Shown one piece after another: positions 20,181-28,703 of a DNA stretch of 28,703 bases. Location: positions 36,329-65,031 of the forward strand of contig JBNGIS010017106.1 in the NCBI GenBank assembly GCA_049999725.1, in the 5' to 3' direction. A model generated the notes under the pieces. It was not told the DNA's origin. It saw nothing but the letters and a program-made list of their open reading frames with translations, and searched no databases. The stretch is from Haplomitrium mnioides (taxonomy: Eukaryota > Marchantiophyta > Haplomitriopsida > Calobryales). The stretch's first letter is position 1, and each line of letters begins with the position of its first letter. A program made the translations under genes and the position numbers.

Positions 20181-20940
20181 TGCTCCCACACGCTAGAAGC
20201 CCTACATTTACTTCCTCAAGCTCCGAAAAGGATTTCTTTAACTTCCACCTCTAGAAGACAGCCCTCCTAGGTGTTGGATCACCCACTCCACCCGAGAATT
20301 GGATGGATCTTATTGGATGGATCTTCCCCGCAGTGCGTAGGCACTAACGTGGGCACTCCTCTCTTTTCTCCACAAGATTGTAGCACCAACAGCACTCTCC
20401 TAATGCTTCTAGGATGAATCTCTTGCACAAACCAAAGCTAAGACAACACTAGGATCCCCCTTTGGCTGCCCCTTACAAAATACAAACCGAAAGAATTCTC
20501 CTCTCTTCCAAGTGTTGGTCCACCTCCGAATGTTGGACTACTTTCAAAGATGAGTCCACTTGAGTAGTCTGAGCCTTTAGAGCCTCTTGCTCAACGATTC
20601 CCAGCACCTCCTCAGTCCACCTCCACCCTGTGATGGCCCTCCTTCACGAGTACACCCACTTCACCTAAGGTCTCACCAGAACCTTCTCCTTCGTATCTCG
20701 CTGCTCTCTCTGCACAAAATAATCAGTCTTGGTAGCTTTTGAGCAAGGTAGTCTATCCTTGTGCTCGTTTTCCCCCCTAGCCTTGACGTTTCATCACCAC
20801 CCTTCCTTGAAGGTCTCCGTTTCCCTTATCCGACGGTTGAGGGTTGTATCCCACCTTTTCACACAGCCTCCAAGTGAGTTTTTTCTAGATTCAAAGTCTG
20901 AAATGGGAGCCAACAACTGTGCTTTGTTGTCCTCTTCCTA
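20181..20940 (-). mobile_element. Divergent family-A-like LTR fragment
   Basis: From 'agaagccctacatttacttc' on it follows 6875-7380 of the full LTR ('gaaaaggatttctttaac', 'ccacctctagaagacagcc', 'cttccccgcagtg', 'gatgagtccacttgagtag', 'cctcagtccacctccacc', 'cgagtacacccacttcacc'). It is cut at both ends: upstream of 20181 and downstream of about 20940 the match is lost. Orientation is as in element A. Confidence 0.65.
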
Positions 20941-21049
20941 ACAAGACTGATTTCACGCCAATCTGACATTTGTAGCTCTAGTAATCGGCATTTGAAGAGA
21001 CATAAATTTTCCTTTGTTTTTTCACTTTTTTAGCTTGACAATCCGTGAG

Positions 21050-21930
21050 ATTCTTTGGACGTCGGACAGCGGACACATGGCACTTTGGGGGAGCTCGTTG
21101 GATTCCTCGGACATCAGACAACAAACATGTGGTGCTTCGTGGTAGCCTGTTGGATTCCTTGCACTTGCCACCCCGTGAGATTCTTCGAAACTGCTAGTCA
21201 ACTTTGGATTGTTGGTCAAAGGTGACGGTCCAACTTCCCTGTGGAAAACGGTGTTGGACAGCGCCTCCTCAGACACGTGGCGCTTCGAGGTAGCCCGTTG
21301 GATCCCTCGGACTCGCCACCTCGTGAGATTCATCATAACTATTGGTCAACTTCCGATTGTTGGTCAAAGGTGACGGTCCAACTTTCCTGTGGAAAACAGC
21401 ATCGAACACCACCTCCTTAGACACGTGGTGCTTCGGGATAGCCCATTGGATTCCTCGGACTCGCCACCCTATGAGATTCCTCAGAACTACTGGTCAACTT
21501 CGGATTGTTGGTCAAAGGTGATGGTCCAACTCCCCTATGGAAAATGGCGTCGGACGGCAGCACCTCATATACGTGGCACTTCGGGTGAGCCGTTGGATTC
21601 CTCGAGCTCGTCACCTCGTGAGATTCCTAGGACGTCGAACAGTGGACACATGGTGCTTTGGGGTAGCTCGTTGGATTCCTTGGACTCACCACCCCGTGAG
21701 AATCCTTAGAACTGCTGGTCAACTTCAGATTGTTGGTCAAAGGTGACGGTCCAACTTCCCTGTGGAAAACGGCATCAGACAGCGCCCCCTCGGACATGTG
21801 GCACTTTGAGGGGGCCCATTGGATTCCTCGAACTCACCAACCCATGAGATTTATCGGACGTCGAACAGCGGACCCATGGCGTTTTGGGGGAGCCCGTTGG
21901 ATTCCTTGGACTTGTCACGTCATCCGAAGA
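21050..21930 (+). repeat. 148-bp tandem array, left arm
   Basis: 'ggtga(c/t)ggtccaac' begins at 21221, 21369, 21517 and 21742: spacings 148, 148 and 225 (148 plus a 77-bp short unit). Short units also start the array (21050-21210). Each full unit reads 'tgtggaaaacgg', 'gcgcctcctc.gacacgtgg', 'agcccgttggattcctcgg', 'cgagattc', 'ggtcaacttcggattgttgg'. It is the reverse complement of the array at 27970-28703 and a relative of the 123-bp LTR unit. CACGTG words are present at 21274-21279 and 21422-21427. Confidence 0.88.
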
Positions 21931-22017
21931 GCCCTTCCCTCCCCGAGTAAGAATATTGGCTCCGTCGAACTTTCAAACGTCACAGCTGCACTCTATCAAA
22001 CTTTCCGCCTTGTCCTC

Positions 22018-22602
22018 TCCTAGAGTTGGGCTACCAACAAGCCGCCAAGAACGACCATCATGGTGTGCTAGAATTGTTGTCACCTTGGGCACATCTCGCC
22101 TAACTTCCCTAAGCCGAGGAAACAAAATCATGGGCAACCGGCGGCATTGTGCTTTCAGTGTTAGAAGGATGGACATATAATTGCAAACTGTCCCCTCAAT
22201 AAGAGGCCGGAAGTAGCCTCCAATGCAGGTGGGAATCCGCCGCCGCCAGTAGTAATCAACTTGATATCTTTGGAATGGGCTGAGGCTATGAAGTGGGACC
22301 CTGAAGAGGAGGAGGATGCACTGCCAGGTTGGGAGACCCCCACACTAGAGGACTGCTACCGAGTGGTGACCAGATCGAGAGCCAAGTCCAAAAAGAAGGA
22401 CAAGCACAAGAACAGGCGGAAGGCCGAGAAGGCGAAGGTTCAAGGGTCACTATTGCTGAGTGACTTAGATTACCAATGGGATAATCCCAAATGGATTTAT
22501 CCAAAGCAGCAAGAGGAGGTGAGGAGGCAGCTCGCGGCCCTAGACGTTGCCGAAGAAAAAGATGTGGCCACTCAGACCATGAGGGAGGTCGAGAGGCAGT
22601 AA
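22018..22602 (+). pseudogene. Gag nucleocapsid part of element B
   Basis: In the frame ending in TAA at 22600, two CCHC zinc knuckles can be read. The first is at 22066-22107 (C..C....GHISPNF, with Phe at the last Cys place and TAG at its second codon). The second is at 22150-22191 (CFQC....GHIIANC, spacing CX2CX4HX4C intact, with one TAG inside at 22162). After them comes PEEEEDALPGWE, then a strongly basic stretch (RSRAKSKKKDKHKNRRK) and an acidic/glutamine-rich end. Nucleocapsid binds the element RNA for packaging. Matrix and capsid are missing upstream, where the array arm lies. Stops at 22021, 22069 and 22162 break the frame. The frame changes before the protease. Confidence 0.82.
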
Positions 22603-22604
22603 GG

Positions 22605-23272
22605 GCTGGAAGAACCAAAAGAGCTCAAGGAACTTCTATCATCTATGGTCGGGTGCCAAAACCTAACCCTTACATCATTCTAGTTGATGTCCGGAACTGC
22701 CCTGTCACGACCACTGTGGGGCGATTAATCAAAGATAGCCTATTGCACAGAAGACAACTGAGGGAGTTGTTGATGGGAGCCAAATGGTGGAAAAAGCTAC
22801 CTCAAGTAGGGGTCTCAGTAGAGCTACGGTGGGTATGTAAAGACAAGGGTGCCCTAGAGATCGATATCCAGATCGCTAGGTGTACACTATCTCCGATACC
22901 GGTGGATGGGGGAGCGGACGTCAATATCATGGTTAAGGAGACTGCGCACAAATTGGGGTTCAGAAACTTCCAACCTACCGCTTGAATAATGAGATTGGCA
23001 GACGGGTCCCGAGTCAAGCCCTTGGGTGCTCTCTTGCAAGTACCTACTACCATTGGTGGCAAGGAGTTTTGACTGAATTATTTGGTGATGTGACCAGCAC
23101 GAGCATCCCTTTGCTTGGTACTAATTGGGAGACCTGGTTGTATGGGGCCAGAGTCATGCATAACTGGGGGAACTTGACACTAGTCTTTGGTCCAGAGAGA
23201 ACGATAGTGCACTATAGACCGGTGCCACACCAAGGGGAGACGCAACCTAAAAAAGAGTATGAAAGCGAATGA
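22605..23272 (+). pseudogene. Aspartic protease region of element B
   Basis: The active-site word PVDGGADVNIM lies at 22899-22931, with the catalytic Asp codon at 22905-22907; plant Ty3/gypsy proteases have this D-G-G form in place of D-T-G. Downstream RLADGSRVKPLG and VPTTIGGKEF (23052-23069) fit the rest of the domain, and WLYGARVMHNWGNLTLVFG closes it. The domain is spread over two frames: the first half is in the frame through 22491, the last part is in the frame of pol, with a one-base shift near 23134. TGA codons at 22983 and 23070, and TGA at 23270, break it further. The protease would cut the Gag-Pol polyprotein; this copy cannot be made as one chain. Confidence 0.82.
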
Positions 23273-26200
23273 TCAGCAGAAGGGGCAGAGGATTCTGAGT
23301 ACCATTATTGGGTTTAGGTCGTCGGCGAAGCCACAGAGGAAGATCTCCTAGGAAGGGGTATGGTGAAGGTCAACAAGATAGAGCTGGCAGGGAGCATGGA
23401 AGCCAAATCTAGCACAGAGGAGACAGTGGAGAGTTGGGTGACTGATGGGAGTACTAGACCCAACCTAAAAGGGGAGTCATGCCTCAAAGAGCTGAGCCAT
23501 CCTCACCAGCAAGAAGGGAGCAATGGGGACAAGAAGGTAACCATCCGTAATCCGACCATGGTGCAAGGTTGGTTGCGGCTGGCCACTCTAGAAGCTATTG
23601 ACAACCCACACCTGAGGAATGAGATGGGGGTTGTAAGAATAGAGCAACATTGGAAGGTGATAGTTCATGAGGGACGAACATTCCAAGTAGGGTTTGGCCT
23701 ACCAGTAGCTGCGGAGGAAGCCTTGATTCAGACCCTAACAAACTTCAACGACAATTTTGCCTGGAGCCACACAGACCTGAAGGGAGTCCCAAAGGAGTTG
23801 GGCGAGCATCGCATTGACCTAGAACTCACGGCTGTACCGGTAAGGCAGTGCCAATATCGAATGAATCCCAAGTTTTCTTTGATGGTGAAAGAGGAGATAG
23901 ACAAGTTGTTTGAGGTAGGCTTCATTTACTCCGCCTTGAACAACGAATGGGTGTCTCCTCTGGTGGTGGTACCCTAGAAGATTCGACTGGACGGCAAACA
24001 AAAAATCAGGGTGTGCCAAGACTTTAGGAAGCTAAATGAGGCAACTAAGAAAGACCATTACCCTCTACCATTCACAGATGGGGTGTTGGACTTAGTGGTA
24101 GGGCATGAAGTCTACAATTTCATGGACAGTTATTCCGGGTACAATTAGATATAGATCAAGGAGGTAGACCAATTGAAAACAACATTCACCACGGAGTGGG
24201 GGGTGTTTGCCTTCACAAGGATGCCATTTGGGTTGTGTAACGCCCCAAGGACCTTTCAAATGATGATGATGATTATTTTCCATGATTACTTGAGGAAGTT
24301 TTTGGAGATTTTCATAGATGACTTTGTGGTGTATGGGAGAACGTGTGATCACGAGTAGGATGTGAGGCTCACCTTCCAATGTTGTCGGGAAACAGGGTTG
24401 AGGCTGCACCCTGGGAAATGCTTCTTTGGAGTCAAGGAGCGCATACTCTTAGGCCATCGAGTATCTAGTTAGGGAATCGAGGTGGACCAAGAGAAGGTGA
24501 GTAATTGGATGATAGTAACCTTCCCCACCAATCTGAAGGCGGTGCAGGGTTTTCTGGGTTGCGTAGGGTATTATAGGAGATTCATTGCCCAATTCGCACT
24601 AGTAGCGCTGCCTCTCACAGGAATGACCAGGGTTGGCAGTGACTTTGAGCCGACACTAGAAAGGCTATCTAATTTTATTGAGCGAAAAAGGAGGCTCGCA
24701 AATGCACCAGTGCTCATACCACCTACATGGGGGAAGGAGTTTCACGTCATGATTAATGTGTCTCGGTTCTGTATAGGCGCAATACTCAGCCAGTTAGATG
24801 AGAAGGGTCGGGACCATCCAATTTACTTTGCCACTAGATTGTTGTCTTCCGTAGAGAAGAACTACTCAACAACAGACTCAGAGGCCTTAGGAATCATATA
24901 CTCGTTGAAAAAATTCCGACACTATCTGCTCCACTACAAGGTGATATTTCATACACACCACAACGTCATTAAGTACATGGTTTACAAACCTAACCTGATA
25001 GGGAGGATTGCAAGGTGGATGCTCCTCCTCCAGGAGTTCAATTTCGAGGTGCGAGTCAAACCAAAGAAGAAGCACCTCAATGGAGATTTCTTCTCCAGGA
25101 TGGATGGGCCAGTCAACGCAAATAAAGTAGATGACACTTTTCGAGATGAGGATCTATTTCATGTCAAAGCGGAGAAGCCCACAGAATATTCTAGTATCAT
25201 ACAATTCATTCTTTCTGTACAATTATCGAAGAGCAGCAGCAAGGAGGCAACAGTGGTTTTCCTTTGGAAGGTGAGGCCTTATTTGATGATAAATGGGGTG
25301 CTGCATAGGCAATGGATGGATGGAACACTCAGGAGGTGCTTGGAGAAGGATCAAGCCACGGTGGTGATGAGGGCACTACATGGAGAAGAGGTGGGTGGCC
25401 ACTTTGCGACAGAAACCACGGTACAGAAGGTGCTGAGCGCACGGTACTGGTGGCCTACCTTGCACAAGGATGTGTATTTCTTTGTCAAGAAATGCGACTC
25501 CTATCAAAGGATAGGGAAACCATAAGCCTTTCAGCATCACCTGTTGGTTCCAATTATCCCGTTGGCGCCTTTTGAGAAGTGGGGTTTCAACTTCATTAGG
25601 CTAATCGCACCCTCCACCCGCCGGAGGAACCAGTACATCCTGTTGGCTACAGACTACACGACTAAGTGGGTTGAAGCAAGGGCCACCCGAAAGGATGATG
25701 CAAGGATGATCGCAGCCTTCTTATATGAGCAGATTTTTTGCAAGTTTGGGGCACCACTGGAGCTAGTCAGCGACCAAGACACACACTTTGTAAACCAAGT
25801 GGTGCAAGATTTAACAAGCCAGTATTTGATCAAGCACCGCCGGACGACAACTTATCATCCGAAGGCTAATGGGCTGTTAGAGAGAGCAAACAGAATAATG
25901 GGGAAAATCATCAACAAGTCAGTGGCTGCCAATAAGGGAGATTGGGATCTGAAGTTGCTAACTATAACCCACACCTACAATCTGGCCTACAAGCATTTGG
26001 CAGGCCACTACTCCTACTTTCTAGTTTTCGGGCAACACGCCTTAGTACTTGTAGAAATCGACGTGTCGACGACAAGGGTGGTAGTTGAAGAGAGGTTGGG
26101 GGAAAACTAGAGCAGGACAAAGAGAATACATGAGATGGAGGCGTTGGAGGAGACGCGAGTACAGGCCCAAGGACTGTTGGAACACCAACAAGAGTTGAGA

Positions 26201-26467
26201 AAAAAGCAACATGACAAAGGGCTCAAACCGGTGGATGTGTGAGATGGGGATCTGGTGTTGTTATATGATAGCAAGGTGGTGCACTTTCCCGAAAAGTTGC
26301 ACACCAGGTGGATGGGACCGTTCATGCTCTCTAAGCTGCATTCAAATAGGTCAGCAGAGTTGGAGACTTTGGAAGGAGAGAAGATCACCAATCGGGTACA
26401 CTATGATCGACTCAAGAAATATGTCAATAGAGAGCAGGATGAGAGAGTAGCGATAGAGACTCACTAG
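23273..26467 (+). pseudogene. Pol of element B: RT, RNase H, integrase (stop-riddled)
   Basis: One frame runs to TAG at 26465. RT (about 23790-24420): NEWVSPLVVVP, VCQDFRKLN, FMDSYSGYN, MPFGLCNAP and the catalytic FIDDF word (Asp codons at 24317 and 24320). RNase H (about 24640-25110): the first catalytic Asp place is Asn (24755-24757), TDSEAL keeps Glu, the TDH place reads THH, and NGDFFSR keeps Asp. Integrase zinc finger (about 25350-25520): H..GGH present, but the last Cys is Tyr (KKCDSYQ). Integrase core: the first Asp is Asn (GFNFI, 25589-25591), VSDQDTHF and LLERANR are present. The C-terminal domain ends with TRWMGPFML. Internal stops: TAG 23315, 23975, 24146, 24152, 24356, 24470 and 26108, TAA 25523, TGA 26240. 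No frameshift is needed over the whole stretch. Non-functional. Confidence 0.9.
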
Positions 26468-26500
26468 TCGAGAGGTTCTCAAACATATACAGGTGGTAAC

Positions 26501-26521
26501 CAGGGGGAGAACGAGGTGGAA
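26501..26521 (+). promoter_or_regulatory. Purine-rich tract after pol, possible polypurine tract of element B
   Basis: Nearly all purines, with GGGGGAGAA and GAGGTGGAA, directly before TGTGAATAAC at 26522. The place is right for the plus-strand primer of an LTR element. The following TG would be the 3' LTR start, but no 5' partner is in the window to confirm it. Confidence 0.45.
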
Positions 26522-27240
26522 TGTGAATAACTAGCATTTTGTAATTTTCTTTTAAGGGTAGTGGGGAACATCGAGGAAATGCAGTCAAGGACTTATCCAA
26601 TTGAAGATCAGACGGATGTTTGTGGGGATGCTGCATAGTTAAAAGGAGAGTCATGTCAACCGGATTTGAAGGTACTTCATGTAATATTTTCAAAAAATTT
26701 CAAAAAAAAAAAGTGAGAAGCCATGCAAGTTCTATGTTTTGGTTCAAAAGAGCTTCCAATGTACATCAAAAGGGGCTCAAGACATGCTTGGAGAGAAGGG
26801 AAGGATCGAGGTCATAAGACATGGAGGGAAAAGTTGAGGAGCCACAAAGGAAACCAGAGTAGGGCGGAATGTGGAAGATAGAACAGAAAAAGACAGAGGT
26901 AGAAGAAATCTTCGGTTGAAAAAAGGAAAAGCAAGCATCAAGATTCACTTCAAACCTATTGGGGAGGATCACATGGAAGGACCGCTATCAAGGCGAGACA
27001 AGAGAGATAGAGTTCACGACCATATGTGCAAAAATTGGCAAGAACGGAGGAAAGAGGTGGAAGTCGGGATGCAGAACGGAGGAGCCAACAGTTTTGACCA
27101 TTGAATCCTTAATTCGTGACCATTTGAGGCATGCAATAGCTTGATAAAGAAAGGAGCTTGAGTCAATCGCAGTGCAATTTGACTTGAAGAAATTAAAGCA
27201 GAAACAAGGAAGAACGACCTTTTGGAAGTTAACCGACACT
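26522..27240 (+). other. Non-coding stretch, possible start of the 3' LTR of element B
   Basis: It begins TGTGAATAACTAGC after the purine tract. No coding region was recognised; the sequence is purine-rich on the plus strand, with a run of 11 A at 26701-26711. It shows no similarity to the family-A LTR start that I can see, so if it is an LTR it is of a different family, or B's own LTR has been replaced. Confidence 0.35.
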
Positions 27241-27490
27241 CAGTACTTGCAGTCCGATGGAGGGGGTCCAAGGTCCGCTGTCCGACGTCCGCAGTCCGAA
27301 GGAGTCTGACGGTCACAATCCAAAGTACACAGTCCAAGGGGGTCCACAGTCTTCTGTCCGACGACCGCAGTCCAAAGTATGCAGTCCGAGGGGGTCCGTA
27401 GTCTTCCGTCCGACGACCGCAGTCCAAAGTACGCAAGCCAAGGGGGTCTGAAGTCCGCTGTCCGATGGTCGCAGTCCGATGGAGGGAGTC
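27241..27490. repeat. 52-bp tandem array
   Basis: 'c(t/c)gtccga(c/t)g..cgcagtccaaagta' recurs with 'c(t/c)gtccga' at 27278, 27354, 27406 and 27458: spacings 76, 52 and 52, where 76 is 52 plus an extra 24-bp piece. Units alternate 'gcagtccga.gggggtcc' and 'agtc(t/c)(t/g)c.gtccgacg'. Confidence 0.8.
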
Positions 27491-27635
27491 CGCGAGTCTT
27501 CAAGGGGAGATGACGGGCCCTAGCAGGGCTTAACGGGACTCCACCTCCCTAAGTGGGGAGCCCGATTAAGTGGGTTCCGAGTGACCTTCCGACGTGGAGA
27601 GCCTACTTAACAAGGATCCGTTGGGAGATCCAACC

Positions 27636-27930
27636 GGAAGAGCAAGGAGGGATCATGCGAAAGGGCAATCTATCAACGGTCCGGCTAAAGGAGGAACAAG
27701 AGGTGCCAAAAGGGCAATCTATCGACAATCCGACCGGAAGAACAAGGAGTGCCGAAATAACGATTTATCGACAATACGACCAGAAGAAGAACAAGGAGTG
27801 CCGAAAGGGCAATCTATTGACGATTTGGCCGGAAGAACAAGGAGAGGAACAAGGAGTATCGAAAGGGCGATCTATCGACGGTCCGGCCAGAAGAACAAGG
27901 AGTGCCGAAAGCAATCTATCAAAGATCCAT
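27636..27930. repeat. About 46-bp tandem array
   Basis: '(g)caatctatcgac' begins near 27666, 27715, 27761, 27810, 27868 and 27912: spacings 49, 46, 49, 58 and 44. The rest of the unit reads 'ccggaagaacaaggagtgcc' followed by 'gaaag'. Unit lengths are not multiples of three, so the two overlapping open frames through the array (27553-27953) are not convincing genes. Confidence 0.8.
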
Positions 27931-27935
27931 TAAGG

Positions 27936-28030
27936 ACAAGGCAGAGAGTTTGATAGAGTGTGGCTACGACATTTGAAAGTTTGACGGAGCCAGTGTTCTT
28001 ACTCGGCGAGGGAAGGGCTCTTCGGATGAC
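27936..28030. repeat. Array-flank shared in inverse by both arms
   Basis: The reverse complement of 27936-28030 matches 21930-22018: 'cacgtcatccgaagagccct', 'tccct.cccgagtaagaa', 'ggctccgtc.aactttcaaa', 'cactctatcaaact', 'gccttgtcct'. Beyond these points the two arms differ (gag of element B on one side, the 46-bp array on the other). Confidence 0.85.
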
Positions 28031-28703
28031 GTGGCGAGTCTGAGGAATCCAACGGGCTCCCCCGAAATGCCACGTGTCCGTTGTCCGACCTTTCGACACC
28101 ATTTTCCAAAGGAAAGTTGGACCGTCACCTTTGACCAACAATCCGAAAGTGACCTGCAGTTTCGAGGAGTCTCACAGGGTGGCGAGTCTGAGGAATCCAA
28201 CAGGCTCCCCCGAAGTGCCATGTGTCCGAGGAGGCGCCGTCTGACGTCGTTTTCTACAGAGAAGTTGGACCGTCAACTTTGACCAATAATCTGAAGTTGA
28301 CCTACAGTTTAGAGGAATCTCACGGGGTGACGAGTTTGAGGAATCCAACAGGCTCCTCTAAAGTGCCACGTGTCCGAGGAGGCGCCGTCCGACGCCGTTT
28401 TCCATAGGAAAGTTGGACCATCACCTTTGACCAACAATCCGAAGTTGACCAGCAATTCCGAGGAATCTCACGGGGTGGCGAGTTCGAAGAATCCAACGAG
28501 CTACCTCGAAGCGCCATGTGTTCGAGGAGGCGCCGTTCGACGACGTTTTCCACAGGGAAGTTAGACTGTCACCTTTGACCAACAATCTGAAGTTGACCTT
28601 TAGTTCCAAGGAATCTCACAGGGTGGCGAGTCTGAGGAATCTAACAGGCTACTCCAAAGTGCCACGTGTCCAAGGAGGCACCGTCCGATGCCGTTTTCCA
28701 CAA
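27970..28703 (-). repeat. 148-bp tandem array, right arm
   Basis: The 'gac' anchor falls at 28094, 28243, 28391, 28539 and 28687: spacings 149, 148, 148 and 148. The array continues past the window end. Plus-strand units read 'gaggaatccaacgggctccc', 'gaagtgccacgtgtccgagg', 'aggcgccgtccgacgccg', 'ttggaccgtcacctttgacc', 'aacaatccgaagttgacc'. CACGTG is present at 28071-28076, 28367-28372 and 28663-28668, and mutated to CATGTG in the units between. In family-A sense this array is on the minus strand. Confidence 0.9.

Larger units (their letters stand above)
22018..26521 (+). mobile_element. Element B: decayed Ty3/gypsy retrotransposon body
   Basis: In order: gag zinc knuckles, aspartic protease, RT, RNase H, integrase zinc finger, integrase core, integrase C-terminus, and a purine-rich tract at 26501-26521. 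The RT-RNase H-integrase order is the Ty3/gypsy one (in Ty1/copia integrase comes first). The gag front half and the 5' LTR/leader are missing: the gag-knuckle part begins right at the end of the 148-bp array arm (22018). The integrase C-terminus is a close relative of the fragment at 15053-15293, and the gag basic region is related to element A, so B, A and the 15-kb fragment are one broad lineage. I do not assign a named clade. Confidence 0.88.

Noticed and set aside
27553-27953. Two overlapping open frames of 126 and 119 codons with a repeated peptide
   Set aside because: The 46-bp units have lengths that are not multiples of three, so peptide repeats change phase. Openness follows from the stop-poor repeat unit, not from coding.
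27970-28703. CRISPR array
   Set aside because: The whole 148-bp unit is repeated, with no unique spacers between short repeats, and the context is a plant retrotransposon.
21030-28703. DNA transposon with long terminal inverted repeats
   Set aside because: The enclosed coding sequence is Ty3/gypsy gag-pol, not a transposase. The arms are tandem arrays, and no target-site duplication could be checked because the right arm leaves the window.
1-28703. Bacterial-style operons, tRNA or rRNA genes
   Set aside because: No cloverleaf, rRNA core sequence or ribosome-binding-site/gene series was seen; all recognisable proteins are plant retrotransposon domains.

Overview
The window looks like land-plant nuclear DNA from a repeat-dense region. 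I could not support any intact host gene, tRNA, rRNA or CRISPR array. Nearly everything recognisable is decayed Ty3/gypsy LTR retrotransposon: plant-type chromodomain, aspartic protease, reverse transcriptase (RT), RNase H and integrase (IN) fragments, very long LTRs with TGTCA...TGACA ends, nested insertions and tandem arrays inside the LTRs. The species cannot be named from this sequence.

Layout. 1-2897 holds two LTR pieces of one family ('family A', minus-strand sense): one (1-926) lies inside another (927-2897), which interrupts the integrase/chromodomain end of a plus-strand chromovirus (2898-3172, with LTR-like DNA to about 3680). 4521-6082 and 14104-14897 look like the two halves of an older, divergent LTR, split by element A (6083-14098). 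Element A is a minus-strand element with about 3.1 kb LTRs, a 1.8 kb interior, a primer-binding-site-like sequence, a polypurine tract, and near-matching 5-bp flanks (CCATA/CCAGA). Its interior carries only a gag zinc-knuckle/basic-region remnant and no pol. At 14898-15293 there is an integrase C-terminus of a related element, followed by an oddly rearranged set of LTR ends (15294-15560) and degenerate LTR sequence to about 16850. 16851-20180 has no recognisable gene. 20181-20940 is another divergent LTR piece.

21030-28703 is dominated by element B, a plus-strand Ty3/gypsy body (gag zinc knuckles, protease, RT, RNase H, integrase; 22018-26467). It carries many in-frame stops, but the pol frame stays in register for about 3.2 kb. 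B lies between two inverted arrays of a 148-bp repeat (about 21050-21930 and 27970 to the window end). Two further short tandem arrays (52-bp and about 46-bp units) lie between B and the right-hand array.

How the parts fit together. The family-A LTR has a two-level tandem structure: about 123-bp units followed by about 38-bp units. In element sense this lies upstream of a TATA-like sequence, so it sits in U3. The units carry G-box/ABRE-like (CACGTG) and W-box-like (TTGACC/T) words. The 148-bp repeat next to element B is a relative of the 123-bp unit. The most interesting material is this U3 repeat system, the inverted arms around B, the gag-only element A, and the stop-codon pattern in B's pol. 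All of it was read by eye; alignments, copy-number counts and small-RNA or methylation data were not available.
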